This document shows positions 12,803 to 25,521 of a DNA stretch of 64,000 nucleotides, in pieces (the stretch's first letter is position 1; every line of letters begins with the position of its first letter). A program made the position numbers and the translations under genes. The DNA is from Gigaspora margarita (taxonomy: Eukaryota; Glomeromycota; Glomeromycetes; Diversisporales; Gigasporaceae). The notes below the pieces were generated by a model. The model searched no databases, was not told where the DNA came from, and saw only the letters and a program-made list of their open reading frames with translations. The DNA lies in assembly GCA_009809945.1 (NCBI GenBank), contig WTPW01002439.1:5499-69498 (forward strand), given 5' to 3'.

Positions 12803-13139
12803 TAGAGATGGGTTTCATGCGTGCGCATGATTCCTCAATCATGCGCATGAATGCGCATTAATGCACATGTTTCTGAATCATGCGCATTTTATCCCATCAA
12901 AATTTTATATAGAAAATTAAATATAAAATAAGTATAATTAACATTCTAAACTATCAATATACTTGTCTGTTCACTTTAACATTTTTGATTGGCCGTATCT
13001 GAAAAATGTGACCTAAATATAGGAAAACTAACAGAAATACGTAAGATGATTATGACTATTATCATGGTCGAGTAATTATTATAACATTCGAGTAATAATT
13101 ATATCATTTTTTAATGCCCTTATTAATGCCCTTAAACAA

Positions 13140-13560
13140 CACAAAATCGTGAACATGAATTTTTCAAATCTACTTTTGTTGTTTTATTGCCTAATATTTA
13201 CAATCGGTTTTGAGCTAAAAAAAGGTTACGAATTTGAAAACGTTTTGTATAATGGTCTCAAGTACAAGAATAATGCAAGTGCAAGAACAAGTGCAAGAAA
13301 CGACAAATGATCTGCTATAAATAAAACATACAATTAATAAAAAAATTGTGAATATATTAGTGAATATCAAAAAAAAGTTACATTCAGCATTATTTAGATG
13401 ATTGATTTCTAGACTTTTTGGTTGGAATTTTTGCTACCCAAATTATCTAATAATCAACTAATTTTCTTAGTAGTTTTATGTCGATCTACCAACCAATAAA
13501 ATTACCATTATGTTCAAAAGGTAATCAATGAGCTAAAACTAATATAGCAATATAAGGTTT
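13140..13560 (+). repeat. R1 core block, copy b, inside hAT-type element 1
   Basis: It shares the order TTGTTTTATTGCCTAATATTTAC, ACGAATTTGAAA, TTTTGTATAATGGTCT, CAAG-rich run and GTGAATATATTAG with the other R1 copies. Confidence 0.7.
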
Positions 13561-14125
13561 TCTCTTTGCAATACATTTTAAAAATTGGCATTCACCAATA
13601 AAACTAAGCTGCATACTATCTGTTATTGGAGTAATGAGCTTTGTAACAAGCTTTTTATAGTTAGCTTATACTAATTCAAATTAACCCACTATATATTACA
13701 ATTACTAGTATAGCGAACAAATTTTGTAATAGAATTTTTTATAAAAATTCATGATAAAAATCACAATAATCTAATAAAAACTGGCTCAACCATACTGAAA
13801 TAGTGTGTGAATTCTGTGGCAAAATTTTATAATAACATAATTTTAATGCAAACTAACAATCTTAACCATATACTATAGTTAATTGAATAGTAAGTTTAGT
13901 AACAGAATTTTTTTGTGACGATTCAGTACAAACTAACTCAGCATATTTATGAATATTATATAATGCGAATAACAGATTTAACTAAGATTCTAAAGTTTTA
14001 TACAAAGATCCTGTTGCAAAGCCACAGGTCAGGTGTCAAATTATATAAGATAAGCAACGATGAAGTTTACAATTAGCTAATTTGTAAAAATTTATATAAG
14101 GTGGAAAGGGGTAATTTGGCGAATT

Positions 14126-14440
14126 TTGGTATCACATGATCTAATGATCAGAATCAAATAATTTTTATACATTTGATTCACCTCGATGAGGCGAATCGAA
14201 TGGTACAAGCTCACCTGGTTCTGATCACTGGGTCACAAGATATTTTCAATTCTTTGCTATGTTTACACTTCGTCAAAATACCCCTCAAGGATCATTTTGG
14301 TGCAACATATAATCAAAGATATTTTGTGATCCAGTGATCAGAATCAGATAAACTTTATATTAATCGATTCATATCATCAAGATGAATCAAATAGTATAAA
14401 AATTATCCAGTTCTAACCACTGGATCGCATAAGATACCAT
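14126..14440. repeat. Two self-complementary units of about 115 bp
   Basis: Unit 1 (about 14,126-14,245) and unit 2 (about 14,318-14,438) are direct repeats of each other. Each folds on itself: GATCAGAATCA near its left side pairs with GGTTCTGATC or a relative near its right side. Confidence 0.6.
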
Positions 14441-14529
14441 CAATTCGCCAAATTACCCCTACCTCTTAAAATTTAAGCTTTTTGATACAATGTATAATCC
14501 ATTTAATGTCACTTTAAAGCAAGATGCTA

Positions 14530-15625
14530 TATTACTAATTTTTTTATAAAATAATTTTAAATCATATCAGTCAACTGATTTGTCACACTATTTATGACTG
14601 AGTTTTATGTTATATATAAATTTATAAAAAAAACATATAAAATTACTATAAGCTTTGATTTCATCCCCTACATATTAACTTAAAATTAAATTTTTCGGGA
14701 ATATAGAACAAGAGGAGAAGAAAAAATTGAGCTTAAAAATCAGATTAAAATTTCGCCGATTTTGCACAAAACGAAAATTTAAGTTCGCTAAAAACAAATA
14801 TTACCGATTTTAAGATGAGAAGCATATGTAAAAACATGCTCTGAACAACTTTACTTAGGCGACGAAAGTAGGTTACCTTGTAAGAAACGTGGGTTATCTA
14901 TGTACTAAAGTTAAAATTTATCGTTTTTCTTAATTGAACATTTTTTCCTTATTAGGTAACCTCCTTTGGGCTCTTAAGCAAAGTTGTTCGGCATGTAATT
15001 TTACATCAAAACTGAGTTTGAATCGCGCTTTTCGGACGTTTACTAAGTGAAAAATGGGGTTAAAGTTAGAAAAAAATTTTTTTTCTAACTTTAACCCCAT
15101 TTTTCACTTAGAAAACGTCCGAAAAGCGCGATTCAAACTCAGATTTGATGTAAAATTACATGCCGAACAACTTTGCTTAAGAGCCCAAAGGAGGTTACCT
15201 AATAAGGAAAAAATGTTCAATTAAGAAAACCGATAAATTTTAACTTTAGTACATAGATAACCCACGTTTCTTACAAGGTAACCTACTTTCATCGCCTAAG
15301 TAAAGTTGTTCAGAGCATGTTTTTACATATGCTTCTCATCTTAAAATCGGTAATATTTGTTTTTAGCGAACTTAAATTTTCGTTTTGTGCAAAATCAGCG
15401 AAATTTTAATCTGATTTTTAAGCTCAATTTTTTCTTCTCCTCTTGTTCTATATTCCCGAAAAATTTAATTTTAAGTTAATATGTAGGGGAAGAAACATCA
15501 TGAAATCAAAGCTTATAGTAATTTTATATGTTTTTTTTATAAATTTTATATGTAAAAAATTTTCATGTGACATATCGGCTGACTGATATATAAAGTTTAA
15601 TACAAAAAATAAAAAATTTTTAATA
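14530..15625. repeat. Palindrome of about 1.1 kb centred near 15,077
   Basis: The sequence right of about 15,078 is the reverse complement of that to its left. Across 14,620-15,535 only a handful of mismatches and one small insertion were seen. Outside that the match fades to about 14,530 and 15,625. The centre is A7/T8 with no spacer. No long open frame lies in either arm. Confidence 0.9.
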
Positions 15626-15852
15626 TTAAAATAAAAAAGTTTTTATATTAGTGATGTTAACTTCGCCAAATTATCCCTTTCCACCTTATATTGGCAAAAT
15701 CTGATTTTAGTTTCAATATGTAGTATCTTTATTTAAAAATATATATCAATAATAAAGATAAAATTAAAAAACTTTTTTATCATGCGATATCATGCGCATT
15801 AATGCGCATTCATATGCATTTTATTATAAAATGCGCACTTTTCCCATCTCTA

Positions 15853-15860
15853 GTTCTACG
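15853..15860. repeat. 8-bp target duplication, right (hAT-type element 1)
   Basis: GTTCTACG, matching 12,795-12,802. Confidence 0.85.
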
Positions 15861-16894
15861 TTCTATACGATAAAGGGCTTCAAAATTAACAAATAAGTGG
15901 CACATTTTGAAAATAAGCAGGGTTTTCAGTAGCATTTTTACTATGTTGCATTTATAAATCTTATTTCTGAATTGTGAACACATCATTCTTGACAAATATT
16001 ATTACTGCACTATCCGCATAGAAAAATCAAATTCAAGTGTGCAGTATGCAATTAACGGTACATAAATATTAATTCGTTATACATACCAAATAAATACCAT
16101 TATTGTTATTAATTACTGAATTAAATAAATTAATCATCGTTATTAAATAAATAAATAAATATTCATTATTAATCAAATAAATCGTTATTAAATTAAAATC
16201 TTGCATTATTAAATTTATTATTTTTTTTTTATTAATATAATGTCATAGTAGAAACTTTGTTGCAGCAGCCTTAAATTAATCCTAAGATTAGTAGTCTCTT
16301 TGTTGTCAAGTAGAGATAGGCGAAGTTCTTGGACCAGGCTGACAAATTCCTCCAACCTGAAAACTAGTTGAAGTAAAGAGATATGGCTATAGAAAAAAAT
16401 TCTATGGTAAAGATTTCTAACTACATTTGTGCTACAGAGCACCCAATGTGACATTACACCTTCTATTTCCTATTTTATACTATTATTAATTTAAACTAAT
16501 AAAATAAATCTAGTTAGGATAGGTTGGAGAAAACCTAAAATTTATTATTTGAAATAATGTAATTATAAATATTAAACAATGAAATGCGCATTTAGAGAAC
16601 ATGCATTTATAGAAAGCAAAATGCATAAAATTCTTATTAATGGACCAAATTATCTGTGTATTATAGAGAATGCATTTACAGAGGTCTGGCTTAGTGAATT
16701 GACCTGAGTGGGTATCACCTAGGTCACTCACGGGTGGGTGGGTGACCTGGGTCATGTAGTGACAGACCAGGTGAAAACAGGTGAGTCAACCAGTTAGTTG
16801 ACCCAAGGGTGACCCATGAGTTGGCCCATAGGTGGTCCGTGAGTTGGCCCAGGTTAATTTTTTCAAATCACCTGTTAACTTAATCAACTCGCTT
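15861..16894. other. AT-rich sequence with a GACC/GGTC-rich patch
   Basis: No gene is recognised. TAAA-rich repeats fill 16,140-16,200. From about 16,690 to 16,860 the sequence is rich in GGTGACC, GACCCA and GGCCCA words, like the patch at 25,890-26,340. Confidence 0.5.
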
Positions 16895-17362
16895 AAAATT
16901 CTTGCTTTCTGTTGTTTGATTACCTAATATTTACAAGCTATTTTGGGCAAAAAAATAGCTAATAAAAGTCAATTGAATGTTTCACGAATTTGAAAGTATT
17001 TTGTATAATGTTCTCAAGTTCAAGAACAAGTGCAAAAATAAGTACAAGTGCAAGAAGAACAAGAACAATTGTTCTACAATAGATAAAAAAATACATGAGA
17101 TCAATAAAAAATAGCAAATATATTGGCAAATTTTAAGAAAAATTCATTCTATCAAAAATTTAAATGATTGATTTCTAGTTTTTTTCATTTTCATAAATTT
17201 TTGATTGGAATTTTTGCCATCTAGATTATCTGATAATCACTAATTTTCTTAACGATTCTTGTAGTTCGTAATTTTATGTTGATCTACTAACCAATAAAAC
17301 TATAGTTATACGTATCCAAAATGTGATTAGTATGTTAAAACTAATGTAGCAATAAAGTAAAT
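16895..17362 (+). repeat. R1 copy c, first part
   Basis: It aligns with the R1 core of copies a and d, with the same CAAG-rich run (17,017-17,070) and the TAATGTAGCAATA block near 17,342. It is interrupted after 17,362 and resumes at about 18,498. Confidence 0.7.
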
Positions 17363-18497
17363 AATCTAATGATATGGGATGATGCCAATTCTCAGACTGA
17401 TCCAGCCGCCAAAATTAATTTCCAGTATTGCGATCAGTTGGGAGAGCTTGAGGAGATTTGGGCCAGTTTAGTTTGATCATGAACTCAAGTAATTAAGGTT
17501 AAATGGTTTAAAACAATAAATCAACACTCATGATTATGGGTTATAAGGTTTATCTTTATTGATATAAATCAATACATTGGCTTGTCCCCCTTCAATAAGC
17601 TAAAACTAAACCCTTATATATTTTTAATTCGTATGGGAGCTTTAATCACTCGATTAGAGATTCAATCACTCATTGGAGCTTCAATCACTCATTTGGAGCT
17701 TTAATCACCAATTTGGAGCTTTGATCACCCGTTTGAAGCTTTGGCCACCTGACTATACTATCCTAATAAAGAAATACATATTGATAAAATATTATTACTA
17801 AATAAAAAATAAAAAATTGAGAATGACTCCGGTCAATCGGACTGATCATATTGTTAAAAATCTTTGTCAAAAGAGAATGCAGAATAGACTTATAATTTGA
17901 TTTTCTCTATATTAAAATGGTTAGAATTACATTACATTACTTGTGCAATATTTTGATTACCAAAAAATTACACTATTGGAGATGCTTGAGATAATGATAG
18001 TAGTTGATCTCAAAAAATTTGCTTTAGTTAGTCGATATAATGATCAAATAGTAGGAAGAGTGCATGTGATGCATATATATAAAGGATCTACTATATCTGC
18101 GAATAAGAGGTGGTTATAAGAGGGCCCGATAGGTCCTGTTATTTTCTCACAGAAATAAAAGTGATAAAGTATGATGATGGCTTACTAATTTATAATTAAT
18201 AACCAGTGCTTTAATTAGCGAAAAGAATATGCAATCAGAACTCCTAATTGACTAGTTGAATTTATAAATATCGAATAGAAAAGTCAATTATTCAATTTTG
18301 GTTGAATAGATGATTATTGACTGCAAGCACTAACTTGAGAATGTTATACACATAATTTAACCAATAATTACAAGTTATACAATGAAATTCTATAAGGCAA
18401 AAAAAATTTAACTATATCTGGGCCAGCCTGACCTGCAGGAATCTGGGTCGAGGGCCAACCAGCCCACCAGCTTGGCTGATGGGCTGAGGTCACAAGA
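17363..18497. other. Insert inside R1 copy c, nature unknown
   Basis: In copy d the blocks flanking this stretch are adjacent, so it looks inserted. It contains a 20-bp minisatellite (17,640-17,752) and a GACC/GGCC-rich patch near 18,420-18,490. No terminal repeats or coding region were found. Confidence 0.45.
17640..17752. repeat. Minisatellite, about six 20-21-bp units
   Basis: The unit is close to CAATCACTCATTTGGAGCTT, with each copy differing at a few bases. Confidence 0.75.
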
Positions 18498-18576
18498 TAT
18501 TATGCTTTAACATTTTTTGATTGGTTATACAACCCGTGATCAAATGTTAAGACTAATATAGCAATGCGCAAGTTAT
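18498..18576 (+). repeat. R1 copy c, second part
   Basis: It matches 27,310-27,388 of copy d (TTATGCTTTAA, TTTGATTGG, GTGATCAAA, GCAAGTTAT). The LTR element follows directly. Confidence 0.7.
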
Positions 18577-19262
18577 TGTTACAAGCGTTATAGCCTTCTT
18601 CTTATAATATCTGCAACATAACACATGGCAACAGGGATCTTGTAAGGGTCAGAGAAGATATGAAGCAGTGTGCAAGTGGAATGTTACTTCACTATGGCGG
18701 TTCAGTATATTTATTTATCAAAGAGCAAAAGAGTATTTATTTGGTGAAGATATATTTTATTTATTTATGATATAATATTCAAGATATATAACTATTCCTA
18801 AACATTAGAGGAAGGAGAGGGTAATCTGAGTCTAAGCTTAAAGCTAAAGCTAATGTACAGGAAAGCAGAAAGCTAGGGTTTATATATCTTTTTATCATTA
18901 GCAGTAGAAATAGTAGAAACGGTAGAAATGGTAGAAATAGTAGAAATAGTAGAAATAGTAGAAATAGTAGAAATAGTAGAAATGGTAGAAATGGTAGAAA
19001 TGGTAGAAATGGTAGAAATGGTAGAAATGGTAAAAATGGTAAAAATGGTAAAAATGGTAGAAATAGTGGAAATGGTAGAAATGGTAGAAATGGTAGAAAT
19101 GGTAGAAATGGTAGAAATGGTAACCATTTCATCCGTCCTCTTATTTAACTATTTATAATAATAATAATACAATAATAATAATATACTAATAAAATAATAA
19201 TAGAATTAACTAAGACAATAAAATTAAAATAAGAAAATAATATTAAAACTCATTCTATAACA
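18577..19262. repeat. Left LTR
   Basis: Direct repeat of 24,853-25,521, with TG..CA-type ends. It includes the 9-bp minisatellite at 18,904-19,121. Confidence 0.85.
18904..19121. repeat. 9-bp minisatellite within the left LTR
   Basis: About 24 units of GTAGAAATG, GTAGAAATA or GTAAAAATG. Open frames in several directions across it are a by-product of the 9-base period and not genes. Confidence 0.9.
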
Positions 19263-22200
19263 TTTCCGTCCCCTTTAAGAACGAACTCCGTGAGTTCCTG
19301 GATCTAATAAACTTTTCAAAATAACAAAAAAATACTAAGTTTAATGTCTAATTATAAAATCTATATCTGTATCTGATTCTTTATTTGACTTTGGTTCTTT
19401 CAATTATTTCTTTGCTTGGTTTTAGCACGTGATCAATTTGTAGGTGTGGCTAAGGTTTGAGGCTGAAAAATAGAAAATTCTATTTTGGATTCTATTGCCT
19501 GAGTAATCGGTATACCTGGGTTTGGTTCTGTTTCTAGTACATTGTCTATTTTGGTATTGTATTCCTTGTAGATATTTTTAGAATGTTGGAGAAACTTTCA
19601 AATATAGTAATAAGGAGTTAGTTCAGTAATGAGAAAATTCAATATGATATCAATTTGATTTACTCATCAAATTAATGGGTGATAGCCTAAGGGAATTAAT
19701 TCAAATATGCACATTCATTATTATGCATAGTTGTTAGAACTGGTAATTCATACATGATTGTTCTAAGAATTTTAACTCATGGTATAATCCTTGTACTTCT
19801 TTGTTTTTCTGATATAACAAAGAATTTATCCCATGTAATTCTTACATGTTTTACATTTGCATTGGTCATATGCAAAAATCTTGTTCGAGAATACTTGTCA
19901 AAACTTGGCAAAACTTGTCAAAAATTTTGCTCAACATGTGTTTTGGCAATTTAGTTGTTGCTTTCTCCCCTTAAAAATTGTGAGGTCTCCGAACTTCCTT
20001 ATTAATTTGTCTAAAATTAGCTTTTAATTTTCTAATTGGTGTTTTATCATTAGCTAATTTTTAATTCTGTATCTTAATTTCTTATTATTGTGACTTTTGC
20101 TATTGTATTTACAGTTGGTTGATTTTCCATTTAGGGATTAATCATCTCTATCATCTGTATCTATTTAAAATCTAGTTTTCAAACATTCAGGGGTTTTTTT
20201 TCAAAATTTCCATCCAAAACTTCCCCAGTTAATATTTCTTTCTCTATTTCTTTCTCTATTCCTTTCCTATTGTTTCTATATTTTCTAATTTATTTCTCTT
20301 TTTTTTTTATTTAGATAGGATTTTTTTTCAAGAAAAACCTTCTATTAATATTCTGTTTATCGAAACTCTGCCGGTTACCAAGGTGTGTATATTTTTGGGC
20401 TGTGAGCCTAGCCTTAGCACTTGCTATGTGCGAAGCTGGTCTTCTGCGTCTGGGTGAGCACCCTATATTCAGTTCTATAACCTCTATAGTGGTCACCCTA
20501 GTAGATATTTTACCCTTTTAAAACTTTGTGTTCTCTTTTGTACAAGCTGTGGTAGCCAATGCACTTGTGTTTATTTCCTTTTATTTTCCTTTTTTTTTAG
20601 TTTATTGCGCTTAGAAATAGTCTTTTCTAATTTTTTTCTTTCATAGATGACTCATAAAAAGAAATCTGAATCAGTTCCCTCTCGATTTGCAGTGCTTCAA
20701 AACCGGGTCATAAACTACTAGAAGGAAGCTCAAGAAAGAAATCCTCCAGATATCGAGGCTCTTCAACAAATAAGTCAGCAAAATCAGCTGGTTCTCGAGG
20801 TTAATAGATAGAGAGCTCGGGTAGAAAATTTAGAAAATGAAATAGTAATCTGTGAAAAAGAATTGCGGAAAGAGAAAGGAGGAGGGAAGAAGAAGCTATA
20901 AATAATGTTAATATGGTACAAATTCTTTTTGTATATAGTTTAATAATTTTTATAAATAAAATTTGTAAATATTTTGAAATTTTGTAAATAAAAATGAGTA
21001 GATTAAATTATAGTTTTCGTAAAATATTAAAAGTATCAAAAGTGTAAAGTTTTTAGTTTCTGTATCTAAAAAAAAAAATTTTAAGAAAAATTAAGTCTTT
21101 GTTTATTGTTAGTTCATTTCATTTTTTTTTCTTTCTTGTTCAAAGTCTTTCGAAAGTTTTGTATAGGCACTAAAATGAGGGCTTACATAACCATTAGTAC
21201 ATATAAATTTTTCGCAGTTCTGACCCTTAGTTTGATCACAAATTATAGTACGTGTTCGGTTGGTCATAATTTTGATAATAATCATTACATTACACTGGAA
21301 GATTATGTGTAATTTAAATTAATAATTTTTCCGATTTGCATGTGCTAAAAAATTTTTTTCTTTTTTTTTTCAGGGTATTTTTTGGAACCGTTGTCGTTCT
21401 TGGGGTCGTCGATAATTTTTGGAGTCGCAGTTCTAGATATATCTGTAGGCTTCGTCATCGTAGTTGGGATCTTTGTCGGTTCAAGTGTCTTTGTCTTTGA
21501 TGTTGTTAGTCTTCGGCATTAGAGTTTTCTTGCCGTTTGAACATTCCTACGATTTCATCGTTAGGTGGGTCTGCATTATTGAGGTAGGTACTGTTTCTGG
21601 TATTCATTGACTCTAGGTGGTCCATATTATAGTTCTATATAAATTTTCATCAAGGTAGTTTCGTTCTTTAGGTTTTGTTTCATTTTTGGCTTTTTCATAG
21701 TCGTGGGCTTTGCTGGACGTAGAGCTTTTTTTTTGCAATTTGGCCATCTAATTCTTGGTGTTTTTTGCTTCTGGGTCTTATGCTTTTTTCGGTTGAATCA
21801 TTTTTTGACAAGTTCTTGGTTGAGCTTTTGTCAGTACCTTCTGGTCATTTTTTTCTTTTGTCTTTACTTCGGGTCTTTAGTGGGTAGTTCTGATAACTCT
21901 CAGTCTTTCTTTCCTACATTTTTGGTATGTACAGGTTTCGACGTAGGCTTCTTTCTTTTAAGTTTCATTGGCTTTGCCATTTCAGTAGGTGTAGACCTTG
22001 ATGTTCGTGAAGTTTTCTTGGCGAGTCTTTCGTAAGGTGGTCGTTCTAGTTTTTTTTGGCTTAGGTAGTCCTGGTGCTTGTTGATCTGATTCTTGTTTCT
22101 CTTTACATCCTTGGTATAGTCTTGTTTGTACGTCCTTCGAAGTAGGCTTGGTGTAGTTCTTGTTGTTTTTCCCTTGTTTGTCTGGGTCTTATTTTTTTTT

Positions 22201-24852
22201 ACCAAGTTGGGTCTTGGGTCTTATCTTGTGGTCCAATTTGGCATCGGTTACCATATATTCCTGAAAATAAGCTACTCTGAAAATAAGCAACCCCCCTGAT
22301 TTTTTTCAAAAATCTCAAAAAACGTGTTAGCAGTTGCTACATATAAAAGTCTAAATTTTACTAAGTAAACCTCAAATGTGCTATTAAGTAAACTTGTTCA
22401 GGACACAAAGATACACTTACAGTAAAAATTTAATGTCATTTGGGCAACTTTTTATTAGTACGTTTTTCAATTTTTCAAAAATTTCAACAATCTGAAAATA
22501 AGCAACCCCCATTTTTTCATGTAATTTTTGCCCCAAAAAAGGTTGCTTATTTTCGGGAATATATGGTAAGTATATATATATATTATTTATTTACTTCTTT
22601 TTTTTGAATACCGGTATGTGTTTATAAATTTATTTGATTTTTTTTTTCTAGGCTTTCCTATTTTCGTCAAATCTTTTCTACCTTTGTCCAGGCTCAATCT
22701 GGGTGAGCAAAATATTGCTAGTGATAAAACACTAGAATTTTGATCGGTGGCATTGGAATATGTTTCGTGAAATCTGGAGCTTGGAACTGGTTATCTGGGT
22801 CTTGTCTTATTTCGTTAAGCCTGGTCTGGATCTTCTGCCATTCATGGTATGTTTCTGCTGGCATGTGTCTTGACGTATGTGTGTTTGTTTTTATTTTTTC
22901 ATTTTTTTTTATTTTCTTGTATAGGTCTTGTTTAGCTTTTCTGAGTCCAAATATTGGCATTGAATTTGTGTTTCAAAGTTGGATTTCCACCGAGTAAGTA
23001 CTGATTATTGTTGGTTTATTTCATCTTTTCTTTTCATTCTTAATGAAAAATTATTTATTATTATTTTTTTTTTGTGTATAGTCCTGGTACACGAGATAGT
23101 GGGTTGGTCTCAATCTACTTCTTCTTTGCTTCTTTGGTATGGGCCTTGGTATGTTTCTTTCAGGGTCTTGGATCGAACATTAGAGAAGCTCTGGATCTTG
23201 CAGTACTCGAATCTTTTCTGAAAGTAGGATCGTTCTACAATTAGGAGGTGTTAGGGATATTGATTATTAAAGCAGGGTATTTTTTTTTTTAAGGCTCAAT
23301 AGAATTTGAAGTTAGTATTAGGATGGGATCAAAGGTTAAAAACAGATTTGTAGGTAGATATGGGTTTAGAAATTGTGTAAAAACAGGTATAAGGTTAGGT
23401 GGGGATCAGGTAATTAGTATTTATGTTAGTGGTTAGTATCTAGAATCAGATTTAGAAGGGGGAGATCGAATAATTAAGGATGGAAGGAAGATGTTTAGTT
23501 AATATATTTTATGATCGGGTAGGTTGGAATTAGAAATAGAATAGTGTTGAAAATGTATTAATTAATGTAAATAGATATTTTATTAAATAAATGCACTATA
23601 ACTAAATGAAAGAAATATCTTGCTAGCATATATATGGTGTGCACTGAGAACTGGGTGCTAATAAAATTTTTATTGCTTCGCACTGCAATTGCATATATGT
23701 CACATGATGCTATGAACTTTCAAAGTTGAGGTTCTTCGACATTCGAACACTTCTTTTTTTTTATTTTTTTTTATTTTTAGAGTCGGGTTTATAAGGTTGA
23801 GAATTTAAGGTAGTCAAATTTTAATGGAGTTGGGTTGTTGTAATATTGGGGTTTGGCGAAGTTAGGAATTGATAGATTTGGGTTTGGGCAGATCTGAAGT
23901 GGATGTAGAATGTAGGAGATTCAGGATTGGTGGATTCGGGGTTATGTGATATTGGGAGGATAGTGGGTCCATGATTTAGGTGAATTTGGAATAGTGGTGA
24001 GTTTTGAAGTTGTACAAGAGTTATTCAGTTGAGAACTCAGGGTTGATGGAGAATGTGATAGATTCGAGATTTATGAGTTTGGGTTTGGGGATTATGGGTA
24101 GGATTTGGGGGTTGTATAGTTAGGGTTTGTGATGGAGTAGGTTTTGTGGATTGTAAGTAGAATTGGGTTTAGATAAAATATAGTAAATTAAATTAATAAA
24201 TAAAGTTAAAAATTAAATAAATAAAGAAATTGGTTCGCCATAGCATTTATCAAATATATTAATTCAAGCATTCTTTGCCTCAATTCAGTTAGAATTGGCT
24301 TCCTTTTAACAAATAATCTAAGCCTTTACCTCAACTCAACAAGTGTTGGATATGAAAATAATATTGTCTACCAAAAATTCTGTATCTACATAAACTACTG
24401 AGTCTTTCAACGATAAAATAAAATGTCCATTATTATTCTAATTCAGAATAATTCAAAACCAGTTATCCAAAAAGAAGAGTCCATGAATAGGGTAGAGAGT
24501 AAGAAAAGTATTAATTTGTTTTAAACAAGAAATTTAGCTATTAAGTTGCAAAGTTTAATTATCAGGGTCCATTTTCAAGTGAGAAACAATTGTTGTTTTC
24601 TTTTAAAAGGTCTAATATAAGCTTTACTATCCCATTCCATTGTTGGCAAAGTTGTTGTTTCTTTTGTTCTTGTTGTTTTTGTCTTGAGAATCTTTTATTT
24701 TGCCTCTTTTTCCAAAAATAATATCCTTTTGTTATTCTACTTCTAAAGAAGAATACCATGTTAAGAATAATGTCCAACTGTTTTTAAACTTTTCCAATTA
24801 TTTTTAATATTTCCAGCTAGTTTTTTAATAATTCTGCCAGAAGGCACCAAAA
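19263..24852. other. Interior of the LTR fossil
   Basis: Interior sequence is T-rich with GGGTCTTGG-type words at 21,400-23,220 and G-rich at 23,250-24,170. No retroelement enzyme domain was recognised on either strand. A MITE lies at 22,251-22,566. Confidence 0.6.
22251..22566. mobile_element. MITE of 316 bp inside the LTR fossil
   Basis: Inverted ends CCATATATTCCTGAAAATAA and its near-complement at the right end, both flanked by TA, as for Tc1/mariner-type MITEs. The block GAAAATAAGCAACCCCC occurs twice inside in direct orientation. It is non-coding. Confidence 0.8.
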
Positions 24853-25521
24853 TATTACAAGCGTTATAGCCTTCTTATTATAACACCTGCAACATAACAC
24901 ATGGCGACAGGGATCTTGTAAGGGTCAGAGAAGATATGAAGCAGTGTGCAAGTGGAATGTTACTTCACTATGGCAGTTCGGTATATTTATTTATCAAAGA
25001 GCAAAAGAGTATTTATTTGGTAAAGATATATTTTATTTTTTTATGATATAATATTCAAGATATATAACTATTCCTAAACATTAGAGGGAGGAGAGAGTAA
25101 TCTGAGTCTAAGCTTAAAGCTAAAGCTAATGTACAGGAAAGCAAAAAGCTAGGGTTTATATATATTTTATCATTAGCAGTAGAAATAGTAAAAATGGTAG
25201 AAATAGTAGAAATGGTAAAAATAGTAGAAATAGTAGAAATAGTAGAAATGGTAGAAATAGTAGAAATGGTAGAAATGGTAAAAATGGTAGAAATGGTAAA
25301 AATGGTAGAAATAGTAGAAATGGTAGAAATGGTAGAAATGGTAGAAATGGTAGAAATGGAAGAAATGGTAGAAATGGTAACCATTTTATCCGTCCTCTCA
25401 TTTAACTATTTATAATAATATAATATAATAATAATAATAATATACTAATAAAATAATAATAGAATTAACTAAGACAATAAAATTAAAATAAGAAAATAAT
25501 ATTAAAACTCATTCTATAACA
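24853..25521. repeat. Right LTR
   Basis: Direct repeat of 18,577-19,262 with its own version of the 9-bp minisatellite at 25,179-25,379. Confidence 0.85.
25179..25379. repeat. 9-bp minisatellite within the right LTR
   Basis: About 22 units of the same GTAGAAATR family, in a different order of variants from the left LTR. Confidence 0.9.

Larger units (their letters stand above)
14099..15686. mobile_element. TA-flanked MITE-like element with internal foldbacks
   Basis: Inverted ends AGGTGGAAAGGGGTAATTTG (14,099 onward) and the near-complement at 15,662-15,686 differ at about one base and are each next to TA, which fits Tc1/mariner-type insertion. A third copy of the end, in right-end orientation, lies at 14,444-14,464. 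The left 366 bp may therefore be one element and the palindrome a second. No protein is encoded. Confidence 0.7.
12803..15852. mobile_element. Non-autonomous hAT-type element 1, 3,050 bp
   Basis: The ends are inverted copies of TAGAGATGGG, immediately bounded by the 8-bp direct repeat GTTCTACG. Both subterminal regions are crowded with the palindromic motif ATGCGCAT (12,822-12,890 and 15,780-15,838), the kind of clustered site hAT transposases bind. Eight-base duplications with TAG-starting inverted ends are typical of hAT transposons. No transposase is encoded. Inside sit an R1-like block (about 13,140-13,560) and a TA-flanked element with a long palindrome (14,099-15,686). Confidence 0.83.
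18577..25521. mobile_element. LTR retrotransposon fossil, about 6.9 kb, probably non-autonomous
   Basis: Two direct repeats of about 670-690 bp bound the element. The left LTR starts TGTTA and ends TAACA. A short direct repeat (TTAT) lies outside both ends, and the flanks rejoin into a continuous R1 sequence. The LTRs agree at roughly 96 percent of positions outside their minisatellite by eye, so insertion was relatively recent. I recognise no reverse transcriptase, integrase or protease. A short lysine/glutamate-rich stretch near 20,650-20,900 may be a gag-like remnant. The element looks broken or non-autonomous; superfamily is not assigned. Confidence 0.82.

Noticed and set aside
17640-17752. 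CRISPR-like array
   Set aside because: Units are contiguous, degenerate and without spacers, in a eukaryotic setting.
18779-19158. Open frames over the GTAGAAATR repeats (also 25,055-25,415)
   Set aside because: A 9-base period keeps several frames open; the predicted LPFLPF, MVEMVE and TISTIS repeats are compositional.
21703-22960. Hydrophobic plus-strand and lysine-rich minus-strand frames inside the LTR fossil
   Set aside because: The region is strongly T-rich on one strand, and neither strand shows a recognisable domain; not supported as genes.
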